Source of the DNA: Listeria aquatica FSL S10-1188 | GTDB lineage: Bacteria; Bacillota; Bacilli; Lactobacillales; Listeriaceae | DNA: 64,000 nt | Direction: 5' to 3' | NCBI RefSeq assembly: GCF_000525795.1 | Contig: NZ_AOCG01000012.1 | Span: forward strand, 239,885-303,884 | Shown: in pieces, positions 1-9,300 of the stretch | Layout of the letters: each line of letters begins with the position of its first letter | How positions within the stretch are numbered: the stretch's first letter is position 1 | The notes under the pieces: generated by a model | What the model saw: only the letters and a program-made list of their open reading frames with translations | Told to the model about the DNA's origin: nothing | Database searches by the model: none | Translations under genes and position numbers: made by a program

Positions 1-1
1 G

Positions 2-616
2 GTTCATCCCCAAAATGAAGCGGTATGGAAGTCAGTTCAAAAAGTTCTTAGTCATCCGCAGGGGCTTGCTCAGTGCGCGAAGTTTCTTCATGAACATTTG
101 TATGGCGTGGAACAAATTGCAACCCCTTCAACTGCATACGCTGCAAAATGGGTCAAAGAGCATCCAGATGAACTTGCAGCAGCAATTGCACCTGACCTAG
201 CGGCGGCTCAATACGGTCTTAAAACCGTCCAAGCTAATGCACAAGATATTGAGCTGAATCAAACGAGATTTGCTGTCTTAAGTCGGAAGAAACCCAAACT
301 CGCGCTTCCTGCTGAAGAGGAAAAAACTTCGATTAGTGTAATTTTACCGAATAACCTTCCAGGTGCCTTACATAAAGTGCTTTCTGCTTTTGCTTGGCGA
401 AATATTGACTTGAGTAAAATTGAATCCCGTCCACTAAAAACATCACTTGGAGAATATTTCTTTTTGATCGATCTTTATTCTTCCGAAAAAACAGAGCTCG
501 TGAAAAATGCTCTTTCAGAAATTAATTTACTTGGTGGCGAAACCAAAGTCCTTGGTACTTATCATGTTTTTCGAATTTTAAAAAAACACCGGAGAGGGTT
601 GAATCAATGTGAATAA
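2..616 (+). CDS. pheA: prephenate dehydratase, C-terminal part (5' end outside window)
   Basis: Converts prephenate to phenylpyruvate in phenylalanine synthesis. The frame is open from base 2, so the gene starts before the window; 204 residues are visible. The end of the catalytic domain is seen, including the conserved TRF motif near fragment residues 88-90. It is followed by a regulatory ACT domain (about 104-180) carrying the GAL and ESRP motifs known to form the phenylalanine-binding site of this family. The stop overlaps the GTG start of the next gene by 8 bases, suggesting translational coupling. In Listeria I would expect pheA beside obgE and the next gene beside recA/rny, so the neighbourhood is rearranged or the join is an assembly artefact. 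Function is confident. Confidence 0.93.
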   Translation, partial: VHPQNEAVWKSVQKVLSHPQGLAQCAKFLHEHLYGVEQIATPSTAYAAKWVKEHPDELAAAIAPDLAAAQYGLKTVQANAQDIELNQTRFAVLSRKKPKLALPAEEEKTSISVILPNNLPGALHKVLSAFAWRNIDLSKIESRPLKTSLGEYFFLIDLYSSEKTELVKNALSEINLLGGETKVLGTYHVFRILKKHRRGLNQCE

Positions 617-1112
617 GAAAAATATCAAGCTTGGGGAAATTAATAAACAAAACTATGAGCAAGTTCAAAAAATCTATCAGCAAGGTATTGATACTCGCAA
701 TGCAAGTTTCCAAAAAAACGCACTTGATTTTAAAAGTTTTGATTCCAAATATTTAGAAGCTTGTCGACTTGTAGCATTTGACGAACGAAAAAGGGAAGTA
801 GTCGGATGGGCTGCGCTTCTCCCGGTTTCTGCTATGGAAAGTTACTGCGGGGTGGCTGAACTCAGTCTTTATGTAGCAGAAGCTGCACGCGGATGTGGAG
901 TTGGTAAATTTTTGATGGAAGAGCTGATCCAAGTAAGCGAAAAAGCTGGATTTTGGACGTTACAATCCCTTATTTTTCCGGAAAATGAAGGTAGCCTTGC
1001 ATTGCATCATGCTTTTGGTTTTAAAACGCTTTGTATCCATGAGAAACTCGGAAAAATGGATGGAGTTTTCCGTGATGTCGCACGTCTTGAACGTCGCAGT
1101 TCTAAGTTTTGA
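609..1112 (+). CDS. GNAT N-acetyltransferase (phosphinothricin acetyltransferase-like)
   Basis: A 167-residue protein of the GNAT fold that uses acetyl-CoA to acetylate an amine. The central part has the GNAT motif A pattern (Glu-Leu-Ser-Leu-Tyr-Val, then Arg-Gly-Cys-Gly-Val-Gly at about residues 95-100) for binding the CoA pyrophosphate, then a C-terminal His-Ala-Phe-Gly-Phe segment. Overall it resembles the Pat/Bar branch. The GTG start at 609 has a GGAGAGGG ribosome site at 591-598 inside pheA. It directly precedes ymdB, as its homologue does in Listeria. The real substrate is unknown; phosphinothricin is only the family label. Confidence 0.85.
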   Translation: MNKKNIKLGEINKQNYEQVQKIYQQGIDTRNASFQKNALDFKSFDSKYLEACRLVAFDERKREVVGWAALLPVSAMESYCGVAELSLYVAEAARGCGVGKFLMEELIQVSEKAGFWTLQSLIFPENEGSLALHHAFGFKTLCIHEKLGKMDGVFRDVARLERRSSKF

Positions 1113-1153
1113 TGAGAGACTTAAATTTGTAATAGAATGGAGTAAGAAAAAGA

Positions 1154-1954
1154 ATGAAAATTTTATTTATTGGGGATGTTGTCGGCTCCCCTGGAAGAGA
1201 CATGGTAACGGAATATCTTCCTAAATTGAAACAGAAATATAAGCCCACAATGACGATTATTAATGGAGAAAATGCTGCCGCTGGTCGAGGGATCACAGAA
1301 AAAATCTATAAAGGTTTTTTGGAGCTTGGAGCAAACGCGGTGACTTTGGGGAACCACGGTTTTGATAATCGAGATATTTTTGAATTTATTGAGGATGCAA
1401 AATATCTAGCGCGACCCGCAAATTTTCCTGAAGCAACGCCTGGCCAAGGCATCGTTTATGTAAAGTCTAATCAGTATCTGCTTGCTGTGATCAACTTGCA
1501 AGGGCGGACATTCATGGGGCAAGATTTACGGGATCCTTTTGATGTTGTAAATGATCTCGTTTTTGAAGCACGCGAAAAAACATCACTTATTTTTGTTGAT
1601 TTTCATGCGGAAACGACTAGCGAAAAGCAAGCGATGGGGTGGCACTTAGATGGTCGCGTGACAGCTGTTGTTGGAACACATACTCACGTACAAACCGCTG
1701 ATAATCGCGTTTTACCGGAAGGAACGGCTTATTTAACTGATGCAGGAATGACAGGGCCGTATGATGCCATTCTCGGGATGGAAAGAGAAGCTGTATTAAG
1801 ACGCTTTAAGACGCAACTTCCTACTCGCTTTGAGGTGCCAAAGTCTGGGCGAACTGTGCTGTCTGGATGTCTTATAACACTAAATCCAGATACGGGAGCA
1901 GCAACACATATCGATCGGATTTTAATTAATGATGATCATCCGTTTTATGAATAA
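1154..1954 (+). CDS. ymdB: YmdB metallophosphoesterase (2',3'-cyclic nucleotide phosphodiesterase)
   Basis: 266 residues, full length for the YmdB family, cytosolic. Metal-binding motifs of the di-iron phosphoesterase fold are visible: GDVVGS near the N-terminus, Asn-Gly-Glu-Asn at about 38-41, Gly-Asn-His around 67-69, an Asp-Phe-His, and Gly-Thr-His-Thr-His near 174-178. In Bacillus subtilis YmdB hydrolyses cAMP-like nucleotides and controls the switch between motility and biofilm; that role here is inferred. The start ATG follows a GGAGTAAG site. Only 14 bases separate it from ymcA, so the two are probably co-transcribed. Confidence 0.93.
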   Translation: MKILFIGDVVGSPGRDMVTEYLPKLKQKYKPTMTIINGENAAAGRGITEKIYKGFLELGANAVTLGNHGFDNRDIFEFIEDAKYLARPANFPEATPGQGIVYVKSNQYLLAVINLQGRTFMGQDLRDPFDVVNDLVFEAREKTSLIFVDFHAETTSEKQAMGWHLDGRVTAVVGTHTHVQTADNRVLPEGTAYLTDAGMTGPYDAILGMEREAVLRRFKTQLPTRFEVPKSGRTVLSGCLITLNPDTGAATHIDRILINDDHPFYE

Positions 1955-1968
1955 AGGAGGACGAAATT

Positions 1969-2331
1969 TTGACAACTAGTCGGGATGAAATTATGCAAAA
2001 AGCAGCGGAGCTTCGAGATGCGCTTTCGGCTACTGAAGAGATTTCTTTTTACAAGAAGGCGGAAGAGACGATTGATGCAAATTCGAAAGTTCAAGAAAAA
2101 ATTGCGAAAATCAAACTACTTCAAAAACAGTCTGTGAATTTGGAGCATTATGGGAAGTTTGAAGCGATGAAAGAAACGGAAGCTCAGATTGAACGGTTGA
2201 AGCAAGAAATCGATGATCTACCGGTTGTGCGAGACTTTAGACGAGCACAAGTGGATGCAAATGATCTTTTGCAATCAATTACGCGTGAAATTGATCAAAA
2301 TGTTACGCGAAAATTAGAAACGAGAGACTGA
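1969..2331 (+). CDS. ymcA: YmcA/RicA, YlbF-family RNA maturation factor
   Basis: 120 residues, all helical with heptad-like spacing, matching the Com_YlbF/YmcA family. In Bacillus RicA forms a complex with YlbF and YaaT that acts with RNase Y on mRNA maturation and on the phosphorelay. The start is TTG at 1969, supported by a strong AAAGGAGGA site that overlaps the end of ymdB. The following mutS gene has its own extended -10 promoter, so ymcA may end the upstream unit, although no clear terminator is visible. Confidence 0.9.
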   Translation: MTTSRDEIMQKAAELRDALSATEEISFYKKAEETIDANSKVQEKIAKIKLLQKQSVNLEHYGKFEAMKETEAQIERLKQEIDDLPVVRDFRRAQVDANDLLQSITREIDQNVTRKLETRD

Positions 2332-2367
2332 TCAAGCCTTTTTTCACGGGAAAGCTGTTTTTAGGTA

Positions 2368-2376
2368 TGTTATAAT
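2368..2376 (+). promoter_or_regulatory. extended -10 promoter for mutS-mutL
   Basis: TG-T-TATAAT, a perfect extended -10 element, lies 35 bases before the mutS start. No good -35 hexamer is present at 17 bases, which is tolerated for extended -10 promoters. Confidence 0.55.
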
Positions 2377-2410
2377 AAAGAAGGGCAAAATTGCTGGAAA
2401 TAGGGGTTGA

Positions 2411-5050
2411 GTGAACAAAATGGTTGAATACACACCAATGATGAAACAATATTTAGCGATTAAAGAAAATTACCAGGATGCCTTTTTATTCTTTCGTCTG
2501 GGCGATTTTTATGAAATGTTTTTTGATGATGCTTTAAAGGCATCGCAAATTCTTGAAATTACGCTTACTGGAAGAGAAGGAGGCGGAACCGAACGCATTC
2601 CGATGTGTGGCGTGCCTTATCATTCTGCCAGTGGCTATATTGATACATTGATCGAAAAAGGCTATAAGGTAGCCATTTGCGAGCAAGTTGAAGATCCTAA
2701 AACCACTAAAGGCATGGTGAAGCGTGAAGTTGTCCAGCTCATTTCTCCTGGAACTGTGATGGATGAGAAGGGCTTAAAAGAGAAGGAAAATAATTACATT
2801 GCGGCTTTTTATGTCTATGAAGATAAGGAATTTGGCTTTGCGTACTCCGATCTTTCAACTGGAGAACTGAAATCTACGGTGCTTTCACTTCAAGACGACC
2901 GCCTTATCAATGAATTGTCCACGCTTTCTGCAAAGGAAGTCGTGACGCGTTCAAGCGATGCCAGTTTCATTACAGAAACCGTTCGTGAGCAGCTTGGACT
3001 CGTTGTTTCGCTTCATGATGAAGTAGAGCCCACTGCTGAAAGCGAAAAATTGCTTGATCGTAGTACAGCACTTTCTGAACGAAAAGCGGTTACTTTATTG
3101 TTGCATTATTTATCTGAAACGCAAAAGCGCGATTTAGGTCATTTACAAAAATCCATCCATTATGAAACAAGCCAATATATGAAAATGGACTACTATTCGA
3201 AGCGAAATCTCGAACTTTCTGAATCAATTCGTGGGAAAGGGCGAACGGGTACTTTGCTTTGGCTTTTAGATCAAACTAAAACGGCGATGGGCGGACGCCT
3301 TTTAAAACAGTGGATTGATCGCCCTCTTATTGACAGGGAAATGATTGAAACGCGACAAGCTGATGTGGAAGAGCTTATGAAACATTTCTTTGAACGCGTG
3401 GAACTTGCTGAAAATCTAAAAAATGTTTATGATTTAGAACGTTTATCTGGCCGTGTAGCTTACGGAAATGTGAATGCAAGGGATCTTGTTCAACTACGAA
3501 ATTCATTGTTTCAAATCCCCAAAATCAAAGCTAACCTTGGCTCACTTTCGGGGGCTAACAATTTGAATCAACTTGGAGAAAAACTTGATCCATGTACGGA
3601 ACTTGCTGATTTGTTAGAGCAAGCAATCATTGATTCTCCGCCACTTTCCATTCGTGAAGGCGGAATTATCAAGGACTGTTATGATAATCAGCTTGATCAG
3701 TATCGTGATGCGAGCCGAAATGGAAAAACTTGGATTGCTGAGCTCGAACAAAAAGAACGGCAAATTACAGGGATTAAATCGCTTAAGGTTGGATTTAATC
3801 GTGTCTTTGGTTACTACATTGAAGTGACACGCGCCAATACGCATTTACTAGAAGAGGGGCGTTACGAACGTAAACAAACCCTAACGAATGCTGAACGTTT
3901 TATTACACCAGAATTAAAGGAAAAAGAGCGCCTTATTCTGGATGCCGAAGAAAAATCTGTTGAACTTGAATATCGATTGTTTACTGAAGTTCGCGAACAA
4001 GTAAAAAGTTATATTGAACGATTACAAAAATTAGCGAAAGCTATTAGTGAAATTGACTGCTTGCAAAGCTTTGCTGAAGTGAGTGAGCGAAATCATTTTG
4101 TAAAACCAGCACTTAGTGAAGATGGGACGCTTGCCATTACGGAAGGCCGTCATCCTGTTGTCGAACGCGTTATGGGTTCGCAAAGCTATGTCGCTAATGA
4201 TTGCAACATGTCAGAAGATCGTGAAATTCTTTTAATTACCGGGCCCAACATGTCGGGTAAAAGTACGTATATGAGGCAAGTAGCCCTAACTGCGATTTGT
4301 GCGCAGGTCGGGTGTTTTGTTCCTGCAAAAGAAGCCGTTTTACCTATTTTTGATCGGGTATTTACACGTATTGGAGCTGCAGACGACTTGATCGCTGGCC
4401 AAAGTACTTTCATGGTGGAAATGCTTGAAGCAAGAAATGCAATCGTCCATGCCACAAAAAACAGTTTAATTTTATTTGATGAAATTGGACGAGGTACTGC
4501 TACTTATGACGGCATGGCACTCGCACAGGCTATTATCGAATATATTCATGAAAACGTACAAGCGAAAACGCTATTTTCTACTCACTATCATGAACTTACG
4601 GTGCTAGATAAAGAATTACCGCATCTTGAAAATGTTCATGTAAGTGCAATTGAGGAAAATGGCAAGGTTGTTTTCCTTCATAAAATCAAAGAAGGTCCTG
4701 CTGATAAGAGTTATGGGATCCATGTAGCTGAACTCGCACGCTTGCCAAAAGAATTGATCACACGAGCGGACGAGATTTTAAAGACGCTAGAAACAGGAGA
4801 GAAAAAATTGCCTGATGCGACGCCCACCAAGCTCGAGCGGGAAGAAGAAAGTGTGATTGTGCGGGAATCGGTGCAAAATGTGGAATCTGATGATATGCAA
4901 TTACCACTTTTTGAGATCGAAGAAAAACCTAAACAAACAAAAGCAAGGCAAAGTGACGTGGAAGCGGAAATCAAAAAACTGAATTTGATGCAAATGACGC
5001 CACTTGATGCCATGAATAAATTATTTGAATTACAAAGCAAATTGCACTAA
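2411..5050 (+). CDS. mutS: DNA mismatch repair protein MutS
   Basis: Recognises mispaired bases and recruits MutL. 879 residues, normal for Gram-positive MutS. The N-terminal mismatch-binding domain has the Phe-x-Glu signature (Gly-Asp-Phe-Tyr-Glu-Met-Phe near residue 35). The ATPase has Walker [10 protein letters not shown] (about 611-619), and Asp-Glu-Ile-Gly-Arg-Gly-Thr (about 690) followed by Ser-Thr-His-Tyr-His. Start is GTG at 2411; an in-frame ATG three codons later (2420) is also possible and is better spaced from the GGGG at 2403-2406. mutL follows after 15 bases, so they form one unit. Confidence 0.97.
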   Translation: MNKMVEYTPMMKQYLAIKENYQDAFLFFRLGDFYEMFFDDALKASQILEITLTGREGGGTERIPMCGVPYHSASGYIDTLIEKGYKVAICEQVEDPKTTKGMVKREVVQLISPGTVMDEKGLKEKENNYIAAFYVYEDKEFGFAYSDLSTGELKSTVLSLQDDRLINELSTLSAKEVVTRSSDASFITETVREQLGLVVSLHDEVEPTAESEKLLDRSTALSERKAVTLLLHYLSETQKRDLGHLQKSIHYETSQYMKMDYYSKRNLELSESIRGKGRTGTLLWLLDQTKTAMGGRLLKQWIDRPLIDREMIETRQADVEELMKHFFERVELAENLKNVYDLERLSGRVAYGNVNARDLVQLRNSLFQIPKIKANLGSLSGANNLNQLGEKLDPCTELADLLEQAIIDSPPLSIREGGIIKDCYDNQLDQYRDASRNGKTWIAELEQKERQITGIKSLKVGFNRVFGYYIEVTRANTHLLEEGRYERKQTLTNAERFITPELKEKERLILDAEEKSVELEYRLFTEVREQVKSYIERLQKLAKAISEIDCLQSFAEVSERNHFVKPALSEDGTLAITEGRHPVVERVMGSQSYVANDCNMSEDREILLITGPNMSGKSTYMRQVALTAICAQVGCFVPAKEAVLPIFDRVFTRIGAADDLIAGQSTFMVEMLEARNAIVHATKNSLILFDEIGRGTATYDGMALAQAIIEYIHENVQAKTLFSTHYHELTVLDKELPHLENVHVSAIEENGKVVFLHKIKEGPADKSYGIHVAELARLPKELITRADEILKTLETGEKKLPDATPTKLEREEESVIVRESVQNVESDDMQLPLFEIEEKPKQTKARQSDVEAEIKKLNLMQMTPLDAMNKLFELQSKLH

Positions 5051-5065
5051 AGGATGTGATAAGCT

Positions 5066-6913
5066 GTGGCACAAATTATCGAATTAACGGATAATCTCTC
5101 AAATAAAATTGCAGCGGGTGAAGTTGTTGAGCGACCCGCTTCCGTCATTAAAGAACTAGTGGAAAATGCTATCGATGCCAAAAGTACGATTATTGATGTT
5201 CTGATTGAAGAAGCAGGAATGACAAAAATGACGGTAATAGATAATGGAGCAGGGATTGAACCTGAAGATGTTTCAACTGCGTTTAGGCGCCATGCCACAA
5301 GTAAAATCAAAACAGAAAAAGATCTGTTTCGTGTCCACACACTTGGGTTTCGGGGTGAGGCACTTCCAAGTATTGCTTCTGTTGCAAAAGTGAAATTAAC
5401 GACTTCTGCTGGAGACACGGGTACAACGATTGTTATTGAAGGCGGAAAAGAGATCGAAAAGCACAGTGACTCTGCTCGTCGTGGTACAGAAATTACCGTC
5501 ACAGATTTATTTTATAATACACCCGCTCGTTTGAAATATTTAAAAACTTTACCAACTGAGCTTGGAAATATCACGGATGTAATGAATCGATTGGCTCTTT
5601 CACATCCAGATATCAGTTTTCGTTTATCTCACAACGGAAAATCTCTTCTTTCAACAAGTGGAAACGGCGACTTGCGCCAAGTAATAGCAGCCATTTATGG
5701 TGTTCAAATTGCTAAGAAAACAGTGCCTGTTCAAGCAGAATCCCTTGATTTTAAAATTAGCGGTTATGCTGTTCTTCCAGAAGTAAATCGGTCAAATCGA
5801 AACTATATCTCGACTATTATCAACGGTCGCTACATTAAAAATTTTGCACTTGTCAAGGCGATTTTAAATGGTTATCATACACTTCTTCCTATTGGACGGT
5901 TTCCAATCATTGTTCTCGAAATAAAAATGGATCCAATTATTGTGGACGTCAATGTTCACCCAGCTAAGCTTGAAGTTCGTTTGAGTAAGGAAAAAGAACT
6001 CGGTGAACTCATTGCAGCAGCTCTTAAAGAAGCTTTCCATAAGTTGCAGTTGATTCCAGATGGAGCGATTTCTAAGCGAGAAAAGCTTCAATCTGAACAG
6101 TTGCAAATGTCCTTTGACTCCAATCAGAATATACCGAAGAGATCAGACTCTCCAGATTACGAGGAGACACAGGCACAAGAAAATCCGCCTACTCTGTTTG
6201 AGAAACCTTCTGTTCCGGAATATGTTTCTTCTCCTGAAGAGGAAATGTTTGACTCTGAAGCTATGATCGAAGAAGAAACAGTCGGTTATGAGGTTAACGA
6301 TAGCACACCTGTTGCTGAGGAAAGAAAAGTTCGAATTCCAAAAATGTATCCCATTGGACAAATGCATGCGACATACATTCTTGCTCAAAATGAAGAAGGG
6401 CTCTATATTATTGATCAGCATGCTGCTCAGGAACGAATCAAATATGAGTTTTTCCGTGAAAAAATCGGTGAAGTAAGCCGTGAACTTCAAGAATTACTTG
6501 TACCCATCGTACTTGAATTTTCAAATGATGAATATGTAAGGCTCACTGAACAACGCGAAAAACTTGAAGAAGTGGGCGTGTTCATGGAACCATTTGGTCA
6601 AAATAGCTTTATTATCCGCGCTCATCCTACTTGGTTTCCAAAGGGAGAAGAAGAGGAGACTTTACGTGAAATTGTTGATGAGGCTCTTCATGAGCCAAAT
6701 ATCAGCATTCATAAGCTTCGTGAAGATACGGCTATTATGATGAGCTGTAAAAAATCTATTAAAGCGAATCACTATTTGACGATGCAAGATATGGAAGCTT
6801 TGCTGGATACTTTGCGTGAAGCAAGTGATCCGTTTACTTGTCCGCATGGTCGGCCTGTAATTATTAAATATACGACTTATGAACTCGAAAAAATGTTTAA
6901 ACGAGTGATGTAA
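5066..6913 (+). CDS. mutL: DNA mismatch repair protein MutL
   Basis: GHKL ATPase that links MutS to strand removal. 615 residues. The N-terminal motifs are intact (Glu-Asn-Ala-Ile-Asp-Ala, Asp-Asn-Gly-Ala-Gly-Ile, Gly-Phe-Arg-Gly-Glu-Ala-Leu). The C-terminal half contains the metal-binding endonuclease motif DQHA-x2-E-x4-E at about residue 449 and the Cys-Pro-His-Gly-Arg-Pro motif near the end, so this is an active nicking MutL, as expected for bacteria without MutH. The region between about 340 and 420 is acidic and low in complexity, the usual linker. GTG start after AAAGGATG. Confidence 0.97.
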   Translation: MAQIIELTDNLSNKIAAGEVVERPASVIKELVENAIDAKSTIIDVLIEEAGMTKMTVIDNGAGIEPEDVSTAFRRHATSKIKTEKDLFRVHTLGFRGEALPSIASVAKVKLTTSAGDTGTTIVIEGGKEIEKHSDSARRGTEITVTDLFYNTPARLKYLKTLPTELGNITDVMNRLALSHPDISFRLSHNGKSLLSTSGNGDLRQVIAAIYGVQIAKKTVPVQAESLDFKISGYAVLPEVNRSNRNYISTIINGRYIKNFALVKAILNGYHTLLPIGRFPIIVLEIKMDPIIVDVNVHPAKLEVRLSKEKELGELIAAALKEAFHKLQLIPDGAISKREKLQSEQLQMSFDSNQNIPKRSDSPDYEETQAQENPPTLFEKPSVPEYVSSPEEEMFDSEAMIEEETVGYEVNDSTPVAEERKVRIPKMYPIGQMHATYILAQNEEGLYIIDQHAAQERIKYEFFREKIGEVSRELQELLVPIVLEFSNDEYVRLTEQREKLEEVGVFMEPFGQNSFIIRAHPTWFPKGEEEETLREIVDEALHEPNISIHKLREDTAIMMSCKKSIKANHYLTMQDMEALLDTLREASDPFTCPHGRPVIIKYTTYELEKMFKRVM

Positions 6914-6936
6914 ACAAAAGGGAGCGAACAACAATT

Positions 6937-7497
6937 ATGATAGAATTATTTGCTCGCCAGCGAATTATTCCTGCGGCACATAATCAAAAGGATATTGAAA
7001 AAATCGCAGAACTAAAAAACAGTGGGCATTATATGGTTATGCTCGAAACGCATGTTGCTCAGCTTAAATCACTCGTCACTTTTGCATCCTCCACAGGAAA
7101 AAAGGTATTACTTCACGCTGATTTAATTAATGGACTTAAAAATGACGACTATGCGATTGATTTTCTTTGTCAGGAAATTCGTCCAGCTGGTATCATTTCG
7201 ACTCGTGGAAACGTCATCTTAAAGGCTAAGCAGCATAAAGTGCTCGCCATCCAGCGATTATTCATGATTGATTCCAGTGCCAATACAAAAGGGAAAGCGC
7301 TAATTCAAAAAGTACAACCGGATGCGATTGAACTTTTGCCTGGGATACTTCCAGAACAAATAGAGAACATGATTCGCGAAATGAAGATTCCGGTTATTGC
7401 TGGTGGGTTAATTGAACGAGAAGAGCAGGTTCAACAGGCACTTCTGGCAGGAGCCACTGCAATTACTACTTCTGATAAGAAATTGTGGCTTGGCTAA
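6937..7497 (+). CDS. glpP: glycerol-uptake operon antiterminator GlpP
   Basis: 186 residues, one TIM-barrel-like domain of the GlpP family. In Bacillus GlpP binds glycerol-3-phosphate and then the glp mRNA leader to prevent termination and stabilise the message. Here it lies 23 bases after mutL with a GGGAGCG ribosome site and ends at a strong terminator. No glp target leader is in the window. Identity is good from overall sequence pattern. Confidence 0.9.
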   Translation: MIELFARQRIIPAAHNQKDIEKIAELKNSGHYMVMLETHVAQLKSLVTFASSTGKKVLLHADLINGLKNDDYAIDFLCQEIRPAGIISTRGNVILKAKQHKVLAIQRLFMIDSSANTKGKALIQKVQPDAIELLPGILPEQIENMIREMKIPVIAGGLIEREEQVQQALLAGATAITTSDKKLWLG

Positions 7498-7513
7498 TGT
7501 TAATAAAGTCTAT

Positions 7514-7548
7514 AAAAGGGGTGCTTTCCATTAGAAGCATCCTTTTTT
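7514..7548 (+). terminator. rho-independent terminator after glpP
   Basis: Stem GGGTGCTT (7518-7525) pairs with AAGCATCC (7535-7542) through one G-T wobble, and is followed by six T. Confidence 0.85.
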
Positions 7549-7809
7549 AGTACAAAGCGCAGTCATGTATCTATTGTTTTATAACAGAATAAAGTGTTTT
7601 TAGTAGTACAGGATGACTACTATTTTATTTGCTTGATTCCCTCATCTAAGCCTTTGGTAGCGTTTTAATTTTTTTTATTCAAAACTGTAGTATTTTTTCA
7701 ATAATATGTTAAGATAACAGTAGAAGAAATTATTTTAAATTATTAAGTTCATTTATGCACAAATTTTTTATCTTAAAATACCAATAAAAGTTTTGAAAGG
7801 AAGAGCGAA
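7549..7809 (+). other. intergenic region before pflA (no pflB)
   Basis: About 260 AT-rich bases with no plausible gene. A 7-bp hairpin TAGTAGT/ACTACTA (7601-7607 and 7616-7622) is followed by a T-rich stretch and may be a second weak terminator. The pflA promoter must lie after it, but I could not assign -35 and -10 boxes with confidence. In Listeria monocytogenes I expect pflB here. Confidence 0.5.
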
Positions 7810-8556
7810 ATGGAAAAGGTTATCGGACATGTTCACTCAACGGAAACCATGGGAACGGTAGATGGTCCAGGGGTTCGTTTTATTGTTTTTCTACAAGGCT
7901 GCTTGCTTCGCTGTCAATTTTGCCACAATCCAGATACTTGGAAAATTGGGATTGGAAATGAACGCACCGCACAAGAGGTTTTTAATGAAGCTATTAAGTA
8001 TAAAGAATTCTGGGATGCAACTGGCGGGGGGATCACAGTAAGTGGCGGGGAGCCACTACTTCAAATTGATTTTTTAATTGAATTATTTACACTTTGTAAA
8101 GAAGCAGGCGTGCATACAACTATTGATAGCTGTGGAGGTTGCTTTACAAGAGATCCTGAATTCATTCAAAAACTAGATCAGCTAATGGAACTCACAGATT
8201 TAATTTTGCTAGATATCAAGCAAATGAATCCAGAAAAGCATCTTAAATTGACTAGTAGACCCAATGCACCTATTCTTGATTTTGCCCATTATTTGCGGGA
8301 TAAAGACCAGCCAATTTGGGTTCGTCATGTTCTAATTCCAACAAAAACGGATGATCCTACTGATTTGCATGCGCTTCACGACTTTATTGCGACGCTTCCA
8401 AATGTGAAACGTGTCGAAGTGCTTCCTTATCATACCATGGGCGTTTATAAATGGGAAAAACTCGGGATACGTTATCCACTCGAAGGAATTGAAACACCAG
8501 ACAAGGAAACCGTTGAAATGGCCAACGAAATTTTAAAAATAAAATCTTATCTATAA
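7810..8556 (+). CDS. pflA: pyruvate formate-lyase activating enzyme (radical SAM)
   Basis: Uses a 4Fe-4S cluster and S-adenosylmethionine to place the glycyl radical on pyruvate formate-lyase under anaerobic conditions. 248 residues, normal length. The cluster-binding CxxxCxxC is C31, C35 and C38, followed by a glycine-rich Gly-Gly-Gly-Ile and Ser-Gly-Gly-Glu-Pro SAM-binding motif. ATG start after GAAAGGAAG. The usual partner pflB is not next to it in this window, so its substrate protein must be elsewhere. Also called pflC in some Listeria annotation. Confidence 0.94.
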   Translation: MEKVIGHVHSTETMGTVDGPGVRFIVFLQGCLLRCQFCHNPDTWKIGIGNERTAQEVFNEAIKYKEFWDATGGGITVSGGEPLLQIDFLIELFTLCKEAGVHTTIDSCGGCFTRDPEFIQKLDQLMELTDLILLDIKQMNPEKHLKLTSRPNAPILDFAHYLRDKDQPIWVRHVLIPTKTDDPTDLHALHDFIATLPNVKRVEVLPYHTMGVYKWEKLGIRYPLEGIETPDKETVEMANEILKIKSYL

Positions 8557-8559
8557 AAT

Positions 8560-8600
8560 AAAAAACGCTTCCGTGTAAGCTTATGCGGAAGCGTTTTTTA
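8560..8600. terminator. bidirectional terminator between pflA and ladR
   Basis: A 13-bp perfect stem (8561-8573 with 8586-8598) around a 12-base loop, with an A tract on the left and T tract on the right, so it can work for both converging genes. Confidence 0.9.
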
Positions 8601-8677
8601 TTTGCCTAACAAATTTAAGCACCAGTTTTTTTCTGTTAATGTCAATTGATACTTTCTTTGATAAATCTGATAGGGCA

Positions 8678-9142
8678 TTATTCGATTTTTTTTTCATTGG
8701 TGGAAGTAAGACCAAGCGTTTCTTGAATCGCGACTAAAGTTTTTTCTGTCTCACGAAGTTGCTCTTCAAGGTAACGGATTCGTTCTTCGAGCAATTCGCT
8801 TGTTCGACTCGGGTTTAACCAGTCTAGCTGTAGCTTGATGATAAATTCATCACGTGACACAGGGACTTTTACTGGCGTTTTTGACCATTCTCGCAAAAGT
8901 TCAAGTCCCTGAAGAGTAATTGCATAGATCTTTTTATTAGGCTTTCTTTCCTGAAATTGCGTAGTTGAAAGGAGATAGCCATTTTCTTCGAGTTTCGCTA
9001 ACATCGGATAAATTTGACTGTGGTGCGTATTCTGCATAATTTTTAAACGGTAGGCCAAATCATATCCGCTTGAAGCTTCTCGGGCGATCATTTCGAGTAA
9101 GGTATAGCCCAGTAAATTGATGGATCCAGTCAACTGATTCAC
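8678..9142 (-). CDS. ladR: PadR-family transcriptional repressor LadR
   Basis: 154 residues: an N-terminal winged helix of the PadR type (about 10-85, with the Gln-Ile-Tyr-Pro-Met-Leu recognition-helix pattern) and a C-terminal coiled coil for dimerisation. It is divergent from the efflux gene mdrL. In L. monocytogenes the corresponding LadR represses mdrL; the matching arrangement plus an ATGT-N8-ACAT operator over the mdrL -35 box supports the same circuit here. ATG start preceded by AGGGGAG. The C-terminus ends shortly after a run of nine T (plus strand), so the last residues could be affected by an indel. Confidence 0.9.
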   Translation of the reverse strand: MNQLTGSINLLGYTLLEMIAREASSGYDLAYRLKIMQNTHHSQIYPMLAKLEENGYLLSTTQFQERKPNKKIYAITLQGLELLREWSKTPVKVPVSRDEFIIKLQLDWLNPSRTSELLEERIRYLEEQLRETEKTLVAIQETLGLTSTNEKKIE

Positions 9143-9222
9143 TCCCCTAGATGGTGATTTCCTCTACATTCTAAACGATATTTAACCGAAATGCAATTTT
9201 ATACATAAGTAACTTTTTATAT

Positions 9223-9238
9223 ATGTAAATATTGACAT
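9223..9238 (+). promoter_or_regulatory. PadR-type operator (LadR binding site)
   Basis: ATGT, eight bases, ACAT: the classical PadR operator form. It overlaps the TTGACA -35 box of mdrL (9232-9237), so a bound repressor would block RNA polymerase. A wider TACATA (9202-9207) and TATGTA (9222-9227) repeat lies alongside. Confidence 0.7.
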
Positions 9239-9260
9239 AAATATTTTTTTGGCATAGAAT
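9232..9260 (+). promoter_or_regulatory. SigA promoter of mdrL
   Basis: TTGACA (9232-9237), a 17-base spacer, then TAGAAT (9255-9260). Predicted start of transcription is about 35 bases before the mdrL ATG. Confidence 0.8.
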
Positions 9261-9300
9261 AAAAAGGTCGATAAATTAGGGAAAGAAGTGGACTTTATTT

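Noticed and set aside
6143..6490. Reading frames antisense to mutL, and similar long antisense frames elsewhere
   Set aside because: No ribosome sites, no family resemblance; they are shadows of the real genes.
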